Below are positions 7,042-13,272 of a stretch of 17,837 nt of DNA, one piece after another. Position 1 is the first letter of the stretch. Each line of letters opens with the position of its first letter. Below the pieces are notes generated by a model. It ran no database searches, was not told the origin of the DNA, and saw only the letters and a program-made list of their open reading frames with translations. Source of the DNA: Pelomonas sp963992225. Its GTDB lineage: Bacteria > Pseudomonadota > Gammaproteobacteria > Burkholderiales > Burkholderiaceae_C. The DNA lies in contig CAXDTK010000087.1 in the NCBI GenBank assembly GCA_963992225.1, positions 1-17,837 of the forward strand, written 5' to 3'. The translations under genes were made by a program, and so were the position numbers.

Positions 7042-7073
7042 GCGGGGGCTCTGCCCCTGCACACAAGCAGGGG
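7042..7073 (+). promoter_or_regulatory. Two mutually exclusive hairpins at the receptor's ribosome binding site
   Basis: GCGGGGGC (7042-7049) can pair with GCCCCTGC (7053-7060) across a TCT loop: eight pairs, one of them G-U. The same downstream arm CCCCTGC (7054-7060) can instead pair perfectly with GCAGGGG (7067-7073) across ACACAA. The second hairpin buries the AGGGGA Shine-Dalgarno sequence (7069-7074) of the gene starting at 7081; the first frees it. This could tune receptor translation, for example as ribosomes finish fliA at 7038. The pairing is seen in the sequence; the regulatory role is inferred. Confidence 0.45.
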
Positions 7074-7080
7074 ACAACAC

Positions 7081-8427
7081 ATGTTCGGATGGTCCAAGGG
7101 CCGTGCCTCTTCGTCTGTTGTACCGCGTGAGGAGCCCGCCCAGCGCGGCGACAGCGCCGCGCTGAACGTCGTCAAGCGACTGGCCCGCACCATCTCCACC
7201 CTCGGCAAGGATGCCGCCGAAGTGCGGGGTGCGCTGGAGGATGCGCAGCGCGTCGTGCATGCACAGGGCCAGGCCATGCAGGCGCTGGCGCAGCAGCTCA
7301 ACCACATCGGCCAGGCCCAGGCCGCCATCACCGCCGCGACCGCGCAGAGCGCCGCCGCCGTGCAGCGTGCGCGCGGCGCGTTGGGCGTGGTGGGCGGCGA
7401 GGTGGGCGGCATGGCCGCCACGCTGGCCCAGGTGTCGGACGCCGCCGCCGAGATCACCAAGATCTCGCTACAGACACGGCTGGTGGCGTTCAACGCCGCC
7501 GTCGAGGCCAAGCACGCCGGTGATGCCGGCCGCGGCTTCGCCGTCGTCGCCGAGGCCGTGAAGGCGCTGGCCGGGCAGGTCGAGGCCTCGTCCAAGGCCA
7601 TCGTCAGCGCCATCGCCAGCCTGCAGGAGCGCATCGACCGCTTCAGCGCCGAGCTGACCGAGAACGCCGCCAAGCCCAGCCAGATCCACGCCGCCTTCCA
7701 CGAGGTCGAGCAGGACGTGCAGCGCATCGCCGTGTCGGCCGCCGACAGCGGCCAGCAGATGGGGGTGCTCAATGAGCGCGCCCATGAGCTGGAGCGTGAG
7801 GTGCTGCAGGCCACCCAGGGCCTGAAGGTGGCGTTCGACGGCAGCGACCGCTTCCTTCGCATGTCGGAGGACCTGGTCGAGCAGATCGCCGAGAGCGGGG
7901 TGGAGGTCGACGACATGCCCTTCATCCGCGCGGCGCAGCAGGCGGCCGACGAGATCGCCGCGCTGCTGGAGGCCGCGCTGCGCGACGGCCAGATCAGCCA
8001 GGCCGACCTGTTCGACGAGAACTACCGGCCCATCGACGGCACCTCGCCGCAGCAGCACACCACGCGCTTCTGCCAGCTGACCGACCGGCTGTTCCCGGCC
8101 GTGCAGGAGAAGACGCTGGGCTTCAGCGACAAGGTGGTGTTCGCCATCGCCGCGGACCGCAACGGCTACATCGCGACGCACAACCGCAAGTACTGCCAGG
8201 CCCAGCGCCCCGGCGACGCGGTGTGGAACGCGGCCAACAGCCGCTACCGCCGCGTCTTCAACGACCGCACGGGCCTGGCGTCCGCGCGCAACACCCGGCC
8301 CTTCCTGTTGCAGACCTACCGGCGCGACATGGGCGGCGGTCGCTTCGTGCTGTTGAAGGAGGCGGCGGCGCCGATCACGGTGGCCGGCAGGCACTGGGGC
8401 GGCCTGCGCCTGGCGTTCAATTTCTGA
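7081..8427 (+). CDS. Soluble methyl-accepting chemotaxis protein with C-terminal sensor domain
   Basis: Chemoreceptors control CheA through CheW at the tip of a long helical hairpin. This 448-residue protein has no membrane segment or signal peptide, so it should be cytoplasmic. The signalling hairpin occupies roughly residues 40-280, with its tip at 125-164 (ITKISLQTRLVAFNAAVEAK, then AGDAGRGFAVVAEAVKALA). It departs from the usual QTNxLALNAAxEAARAG by an Arg for Asn and by Lys-His for Ala-Arg. The C-terminal domain, about 305-448, contains LFDENYRPIDG, NGYIATHNRKY, DRTGLASARNTRPFLLQTYR and GRHWGGLRLAFN. I recognise this pattern from the C-termini of other receptors, probably a Cache/PAS-like ligand-binding fold. 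AGGGGA lies seven nt before the ATG. The gene directly follows fliA, so its product probably belongs to the flagellar regulon. The ligand is unknown. Confidence 0.87.
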   Translation: MFGWSKGRASSSVVPREEPAQRGDSAALNVVKRLARTISTLGKDAAEVRGALEDAQRVVHAQGQAMQALAQQLNHIGQAQAAITAATAQSAAAVQRARGALGVVGGEVGGMAATLAQVSDAAAEITKISLQTRLVAFNAAVEAKHAGDAGRGFAVVAEAVKALAGQVEASSKAIVSAIASLQERIDRFSAELTENAAKPSQIHAAFHEVEQDVQRIAVSAADSGQQMGVLNERAHELEREVLQATQGLKVAFDGSDRFLRMSEDLVEQIAESGVEVDDMPFIRAAQQAADEIAALLEAALRDGQISQADLFDENYRPIDGTSPQQHTTRFCQLTDRLFPAVQEKTLGFSDKVVFAIAADRNGYIATHNRKYCQAQRPGDAVWNAANSRYRRVFNDRTGLASARNTRPFLLQTYRRDMGGGRFVLLKEAAAPITVAGRHWGGLRLAFNF

Positions 8428-8645
8428 CCCCTCGTCCAGCCGCACGCCGCTGAACGCGGTGCGTCTGGCCGGTCTTGCAGACCGCGCAGCCTGCAGAGCG
8501 ACTGCTCTTCGGCAGGCACGGCGAGTCCACTGGACTCGCCGTGTCGGGCCTCAGCCCCCCAAGGGGACGGCGGTGCGCCGGATTGACCGGCAAGCACATC
8601 GCCAGGCGGGCCGGCTTGGGGCGGCCCGGCGCTCGGCCCGGAAGA
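8428..8645. repeat. Intergenic repeat element, copy A, in a convergent gap
   Basis: The 237 nt between the receptor and the cyclase stop codons hold no gene. Just after the receptor stop comes ACCCCTCG, then CGCTGAACGCGG (8449-8460). A G+C-rich tail CCGGCTTGGGGCGGCCCGGC (8611-8630) is followed by a CGGCCCG. The same modules in the same order follow the histidine kinase at 14620-14757. Small hairpins lie inside (CGGTCT/AGACCG at 8470-8484; GCCGG/CCGGC at 8577-8591), with a CCCCCCAAGGGG core at 8555-8566. It is probably a dispersed repeat that may also stop transcription from both sides. Confidence 0.6.
8517..8543. terminator. 27-nt perfect palindrome, possible bidirectional terminator
   Basis: CACGGCGAGTCCA (8517-8529) and TGGACTCGCCGTG (8531-8543) are exact reverse complements around one central C. 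As RNA this gives a 12-bp stem with a three-base loop. It lies between converging genes, the normal place for a two-way terminator. No T run follows on either strand, so it may act as an RNA end-protecting hairpin or a binding site instead. Confidence 0.45.
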
Positions 8646-8664
8646 CCCACGGCCTGCCGCGCCT

Positions 8665-10542
8665 TCATTCAGCGACGCAAGCGCGGTTCTTGCCGGTGTG
8701 CTTGGCCTCGTACAAGGCCACGTCGGCGCGGTCCAGCGCCGCCTCCAGCGTCTCGCCGGGGCGGTACAGCGTGATGCCGGCCGAGAAGGTGACGAACACG
8801 TCCTTGCCTTCATGGTTGAACAGCGCCGCGGACAGCGAGCGCTGCAGCCGCACCAGCACCTGCTGCGCCTCGTCCAGCGGCGTGTCGGGCAGCATCAGCA
8901 CGAACTCCTCGCCGCCGTAGCGCGCCACCATGTCGCCGGGCCGCAGGCTGGCTTGGGCCCGCTCGGCCAGCGACTTCAGCGCGATGTCGCCGGCATGGTG
9001 GCCCAGGCTGTCGTTGAGCTTCTTGAAGTTGTCGATGTCCAGCAGCGCCAGCGCCACGCGCGTCGACTCGCGCTCGGCGCGGGCCTGCTCGATGCCGAAC
9101 GCCTGGATCAGGCCGCGGCGGTTGGCCACCTGGGTGAGCTGGTCGGTGTGCACCTCGTTGGACAGGCGGCGCAGCTCGCCCTCCAGTTCGTCGACGCGCT
9201 GGGTCAGCGCGGCGGCACGGTCATGTTCCAGCGTCAGCCGTGCCTGGGTCTGCGCCACCAGGCCCTGCACGCTGCGGCTTTCCTCCACCATCTCGCGCAC
9301 CGTGCCGGCCAGGCTTTCCAGCGAGTCGGCCTGCTCGATGGCGTTGGCATAGCGGCCCACGTTGTTCTGGAAGCGGTCGGTGTGCTGGCCCAGCTCGCCC
9401 AGTTCCGCCAGCATGCGCTGGATCAGGCCCTTCAGCGAGTCGCGCGCCTTGGAGCGCTCGTCGCGCAGCGCGCGCTGGCGCTCGCGCGTGCCGCTCAGCA
9501 GCTCGGAGACGGTGCGCACGCCGCGGCCCGACAGGCCCTGGGCCAGCGTCTGGCTCATCGCCTCGGCCTGGCCACGGGCCCAGGAGTCGTCCTCGGCCAG
9601 GTCGACCAGGCTGGCGCTGAGCTCGCGGCACAGGCCACCCAGTTCGTCGAACAGGTGGCGGCGGTGGTCCAGCAGGTGGCGGGCGCGCAGGCACAGCGTG
9701 GCCATCTGCGCGGCGCGCTCGGGGCTGGCGCCCTGGGCCTGCAACTCGGCCTGGGCGGCGTCCAGTTCGCGGATCAACGCGTCCGCCGGCGTGGCCTCGG
9801 TCTGCGGCGAGCGCAGCGCATGCCGCACGGTCTGGTTCAGCTCGGCACCGATGCCGGGCCAATGGCCCGGGCCGTCGTCTGTCGGTGCCTGCGCCTGGGG
9901 CTGCGCCGGCGCCGGCGCGGCGGCGTCTGCGCCGGCCCGGCTCAGTTCGCCGAAGCCGCTGCTGTCGCGGAAGCCCGTCTCGGCAAACCCGGTGTCGGTG
10001 AAGAACTGGCTGGGCGTGCCGCCGTCCTCGCCGGTCTCGACCTCGCTGCCGTCCACGTCCTTGTCCCAGCTGGCGATCAGCTGGCCCAGGCGCTTGACGA
10101 GCTTGTGGCTGTCGCTGCGGCCCAGTTCCAGCGCACGGGCGATGCCGTCCTTCTTGCGCGCCAGCGTCCATTGCTTGCCGCCGCGCTCCAGGCCGCGCAC
10201 CAGCCGCTCCAGCGTCTGCGCCAGCGCCTCGGCCTGTGCCGCGGGGCCGGCGCTGTCCAGCAGCTTGTCGACCTGGCGCTGCAGCTCGTCCAGTCGCTGC
10301 TCGCGCAGCGCGGCCTGCAATTCCTGGCGCGTGTTGCCCGAGGGCAGGGCCAGGCTGATCAGCCGCGAGATCAGCTGCTGCGCCCGCTCCAGCGCGGCGT
10401 TGCCGGCCGCGGCCGGGGGCTCGCCGCCGGCCTCGATGGCGTAGGCGCGGGCGTAGTTCTCGGGCGTGGGTTCGAGCCGGGCCTGGGCCAGGCGCTGCAA
10501 GGCGGCCTTGGCGAGCTGGGCGGGTGGCAGGGTGGCGCGCAT
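8665..10542 (-). CDS. Soluble GGDEF diguanylate cyclase with long helical N-terminus
   Basis: The C-terminal domain (about residues 455-625) makes c-di-GMP from two GTP. The active site is GGEEF at 543-547, the metal site lies in LDIDNFKKLN (D502), and the product-inhibition site RPGD (534-537) is exactly five residues before GGEEF. It is therefore predicted active and feedback-inhibited. The N-terminal 450 residues carry no membrane segment and no sensor domain I recognise. They look mostly helical, with an acidic Pro/Ala/Gln-rich linker at about 160-225 and coiled-coil-like stretches from 350 to 460. I chose the ATG at 10542, two nt after the upstream stop (TGAGCATG), which suggests coupled translation. 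A GTG at 10593 would add 17 residues overlapping the previous gene. It is the last gene of the HPt operon. Confidence 0.92.
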   Translation of the reverse strand: MRATLPPAQLAKAALQRLAQARLEPTPENYARAYAIEAGGEPPAAAGNAALERAQQLISRLISLALPSGNTRQELQAALREQRLDELQRQVDKLLDSAGPAAQAEALAQTLERLVRGLERGGKQWTLARKKDGIARALELGRSDSHKLVKRLGQLIASWDKDVDGSEVETGEDGGTPSQFFTDTGFAETGFRDSSGFGELSRAGADAAAPAPAQPQAQAPTDDGPGHWPGIGAELNQTVRHALRSPQTEATPADALIRELDAAQAELQAQGASPERAAQMATLCLRARHLLDHRRHLFDELGGLCRELSASLVDLAEDDSWARGQAEAMSQTLAQGLSGRGVRTVSELLSGTRERQRALRDERSKARDSLKGLIQRMLAELGELGQHTDRFQNNVGRYANAIEQADSLESLAGTVREMVEESRSVQGLVAQTQARLTLEHDRAAALTQRVDELEGELRRLSNEVHTDQLTQVANRRGLIQAFGIEQARAERESTRVALALLDIDNFKKLNDSLGHHAGDIALKSLAERAQASLRPGDMVARYGGEEFVLMLPDTPLDEAQQVLVRLQRSLSAALFNHEGKDVFVTFSAGITLYRPGETLEAALDRADVALYEAKHTGKNRACVAE

Positions 10543-10544
10543 GC

Positions 10545-12761
10545 TCAGCGACCGCGCACGACCTCGGCGCTGCTGTCGGCCTGCGTGATCCACGGGGCCT
10601 TGCGCGGCAGCACGGTCTGCGCGATCCAGCGCTCCAGCTCATCGGGCGGCAGCGGCTTGCTGAACAGGAAGCCCTGCATCAGCGAGCAGCCCAGCCGGTG
10701 CAGCACCTCCATCTGGCGCAGCGTCTCCACGCCCTCGGCGATGACGCGCAGCCCCAGCGCCCGCGCCAGCGCGATAATGGCCGTGACGACGGCCGAGCTC
10801 TGCGGCGTGATGCCCAGGTCGCGCACGAAGGTGCGGTCGATCTTGACCTCGGAGATGGGCAGCGTGGTCAGGTAGGCCAGCGAGGAATAGCCGGTGCCGA
10901 AGTCGTCGATGGAGATCTCCACGCCCACCTCGTTCAGACGATGCAGGGACGGGATGACGTTCTGCAGGTCCTTCATCAGGTTGTTCTCGGTGATCTCGAG
11001 CTGGATGGACCGGTGCGGCACGCCGTAGGCGCTGACGCATTGGTGGATGTGCTCGACGAGATCGGTGCGCTCGAACAGCCGGCTGGGCAGGTTGACGGCG
11101 ATGCTGTCCGCGAAGCCGAACTGCAGCGACCACAGCTTGGCCTGGCGGGCGGCTTCCTTCAGCGCCCATTCGGACAGCGGCACGATGAGGCCGGTCTCTT
11201 CAGCCAGCGGGATGAAGTCGGCGGGCGGCACCAGCACGTTGCCGCGCTGCCAGCGCATCAGCGCCTCGGCGCCCACCATGCGGGCCGCGCGCACGTCGAT
11301 CTTGGGCTGGTAGTGCAGCACGATCTCGTTGCGTTCCAGCGCCTTGTGCAGGGCGCTTTCCAGCTCCAGCTTCTGCTTGCCGTGGCCGGCCAGCTGCGGC
11401 GAGTAGACGGCCGAGGCATTGCGGCCCTGGCTCTTGACGGCGTACATGGCCACGTCGGAGTTGCGCAGCAGGTCGGCCATGCTCTGGCCGTCGCGCGGGT
11501 AGATGGCGATGCCCACGCTGGCGGTGACGAAGCATTCCTGGCCGCCCACGAAGATGGGCTCGCGCAGGGCATCCAGCACGCGCTCGGCGACGCGCTCGGC
11601 GTCGCGCTCGTCGGTCACCTCCGGCAGGAGCGCGACGAACTCGTCGCCGCCCAGGCGCCCCACGGCTTCCAGGCCGCGGTGGCTGCGGTTGGACAGGCCT
11701 TCCAGCACGCCCTCCATGATCTGGTCGGAGTGGCGCACGCAGCCGCGCAGACGGCGGCCCACTTCCACCAGCAGCTCGTCGCCGGCCGCATGGCCCAGCG
11801 TGTCGTTGATGACCTTGAAGCGGTCCAGGTCGATCAGCAGCAGGCCCACCTCATGGCCGGCGCGGCGCGCGCTCTCGATGGCGCGCTCCACGCGCCAGAT
11901 CAGCTGGCGGCGGTTGGGCAGGCCGGTGAGGGCGTCGAAATGGGCCAGCTGGCGGATGCGGTCCTCGGCCTGGCGGCGGTCGGTCACGTCCTGCAGGATG
12001 CCGGTGTAGCCGCAGACGGCGCCCTGCTCGCTGAACTCGGGCTCGGCCTCGATGTGGACGACGCGCTGGCGGCCGTCGGGCAGCGTCAGCGGCAGGTCGG
12101 TGATCAGCACCGAGGTGTGGGCCACCACGTCGCGCAGCAGGCGCAGGAAGACATGGCGGTCGTCGGCCGGCACCATGCGCATGACGCTGAGGAAGTCCAG
12201 CCGATCCTGCGGGCCGCGGCCGAACACGCGCAGGCCTTCGGCGGAGATCGCGAAGCTGCCGGCCACGCCGCGCCGCCACTCGAAGCTGCCCATGCGGGCC
12301 AGGTCCTGGGCGCGGGCCAGCTTGGCCTTGCTGCGCTCCAGCTCCAGCCGGGTGCGCGAGCTGCGCAGCAGGTAGCGCAGCCGCCCGTCCAGCAGGCTCC
12401 ACTGCGAGGACTTGACGAAGAAGTCCGTGGCACCGGCCTGGTAGGCGCGGTTGATGGAGGCCTCGTCGTCCAGGCCGGTCAGCATCAGCACCGGCAGCGA
12501 CTCGAAGCCCGGCGTGGCGCGCAGCAGCGAGCAGGTCTCGAAGCCGTCCAGCTCGGGCATCAGCGCGTCCAGCACGACGACGTCCGGCGCATGGGCGGAC
12601 AGCTGCGCCAGCGCCGCGCTGCCGCTGGCGACGTCGGTGACCTCGAAGCCGCGCTCGCGCAGCGCCGCGGCGGTCAGGAGCAGGTTCACCTCGTCGTCGT
12701 CGACCAGCAGCACGCGGGGCCGCAGCGGCAGGTCGTCGAGGGCTTGACCGGTAGGCAGCAT
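10545..12761 (-). CDS. Response regulator with REC-PAS-GGDEF-EAL domains (c-di-GMP turnover)
   Basis: With the ATG at 12761 the protein has 738 residues. The receiver domain (about 15-130) has acid-pocket D21/D22, phospho-acceptor D65 in VVVLDALMPELDG, and K117. A PAS domain covers about 155-265 and ends in the usual ILQDVTDRRQAE linker. The GGDEF domain (about 270-450) has an intact GGDEF at 371-375. The EAL domain (about 465-720) has EAL at 499-501, TENN at 591-594, DDFGTGYS at 619-626, KIDRTF and AEGVET, so it is predicted to be an active c-di-GMP phosphodiesterase. A stretch of about 19 extra residues separates RHSD (343-346) from GGDEF. The start lies 11 nt after the HPt stop and has no Shine-Dalgarno sequence, so translation may be coupled; a GTG overlapping that stop is an alternative. 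The HPt protein is its likely phosphate donor. Confidence 0.93.
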   Translation of the reverse strand: MLPTGQALDDLPLRPRVLLVDDDEVNLLLTAAALRERGFEVTDVASGSAALAQLSAHAPDVVVLDALMPELDGFETCSLLRATPGFESLPVLMLTGLDDEASINRAYQAGATDFFVKSSQWSLLDGRLRYLLRSSRTRLELERSKAKLARAQDLARMGSFEWRRGVAGSFAISAEGLRVFGRGPQDRLDFLSVMRMVPADDRHVFLRLLRDVVAHTSVLITDLPLTLPDGRQRVVHIEAEPEFSEQGAVCGYTGILQDVTDRRQAEDRIRQLAHFDALTGLPNRRQLIWRVERAIESARRAGHEVGLLLIDLDRFKVINDTLGHAAGDELLVEVGRRLRGCVRHSDQIMEGVLEGLSNRSHRGLEAVGRLGGDEFVALLPEVTDERDAERVAERVLDALREPIFVGGQECFVTASVGIAIYPRDGQSMADLLRNSDVAMYAVKSQGRNASAVYSPQLAGHGKQKLELESALHKALERNEIVLHYQPKIDVRAARMVGAEALMRWQRGNVLVPPADFIPLAEETGLIVPLSEWALKEAARQAKLWSLQFGFADSIAVNLPSRLFERTDLVEHIHQCVSAYGVPHRSIQLEITENNLMKDLQNVIPSLHRLNEVGVEISIDDFGTGYSSLAYLTTLPISEVKIDRTFVRDLGITPQSSAVVTAIIALARALGLRVIAEGVETLRQMEVLHRLGCSLMQGFLFSKPLPPDELERWIAQTVLPRKAPWITQADSSAEVVRGR

Positions 12762-12772
12762 GAGGCGGGGCG

Positions 12773-13141
12773 TCACTGCAGGGCAGCCAGTGCCGCGCGT
12801 ACTTGGTGGATGTCTTGCAGCATAGCGTCGAGCTGCTCGGACAGGCCGGCGGTGCGGCCGTCGCGCGTCATGGCTTCGACATGGGCGCAACGGGCGGACA
12901 ACGCCGACGCGCCCAGGCTCGCCGAGGACGACTTGAGCGTGTGGCAGACATGGCGGATGGCGACGAGATCCACCGGAGTGGCGGCGCGGGCGCGGGCGAG
13001 GTCGGGAAGCAAACGGTCCAGTGAGTTGGAGAAGGCCGCCACGACGCGCTCGAGCAGCTTGTTGCCACCGCTCGGGTCAAGCTCCCGCAGGCGGCGGATC
13101 GCCTCGGGGTCGAGCAGGGCTGCGTTGTTGGGTGCGGTCAT
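12773..13141 (-). CDS. HPt (histidine phosphotransfer) domain protein
   Basis: This 122-residue protein is a single HPt four-helix bundle. The motif CHTLKSSSASLGASAL carries the phosphorylatable H67 followed by the family's LK-S-A-S-G pattern. Such proteins relay phosphate from one receiver to another. The ATG at 13141 (MTAPNNAALLDPEAIRRLRE) is preferred over an in-frame TTG at 13168 that adds nine residues; neither has a strong Shine-Dalgarno sequence. It is first in a three-gene operon, just before the REC-PAS-GGDEF-EAL regulator that it probably phosphorylates. The gene is transcribed away from a histidine kinase gene. That kinase lacks a receiver, so the donor to this HPt is either a hybrid kinase elsewhere or unknown. 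Confidence 0.9.
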   Translation of the reverse strand: MTAPNNAALLDPEAIRRLRELDPSGGNKLLERVVAAFSNSLDRLLPDLARARAATPVDLVAIRHVCHTLKSSSASLGASALSARCAHVEAMTRDGRTAGLSEQLDAMLQDIHQVRAALAALQ

Positions 13142-13218
13142 GGTCGCTAAGCACTCGGCATCCTGCAAATGTAGCGTGGCCGGGTGGGGGGGTAGACGCC
13201 AAGAAATGCACAGATTCG

Positions 13219-13247
13219 GCCCTCCGGAGGGCTTCGTGCATATGCAC
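13219..13247. promoter_or_regulatory. Two adjacent palindromes in the HPt / histidine kinase divergent region
   Basis: GCCCTCCGGAGGGC (13219-13232) is a perfect 14-bp palindrome, and GTGCATATGCAC (13236-13247) is a perfect 12-bp palindrome three nt further on. ATGCACAG also occurs as a direct repeat at 13206-13213 and 13242-13249. The 131-nt gap must contain the promoters of both the HPt operon and the kinase. TACAAT at 13268-13273 could be a -10 box for the kinase, but no -35 matches at the right distance. Palindromes here are likely operator sites for a dimeric regulator of both transcripts. Confidence 0.45.
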
Positions 13248-13272
13248 AGTGACGGTGCAGGCGCTGCCTACA

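Noticed and set aside
8698..10875. 725-codon plus-strand frame opposite the diguanylate cyclase
   Set aside because: It is a shadow of the GGDEF gene, with no domain and no ribosome binding site.
12762..12890. N-terminal extension of the REC-PAS-GGDEF-EAL protein from a TTG at 12890
   Set aside because: It would overlap the HPt gene by more than 100 nt and adds an Arg/Pro-rich stretch not expected before a receiver domain.
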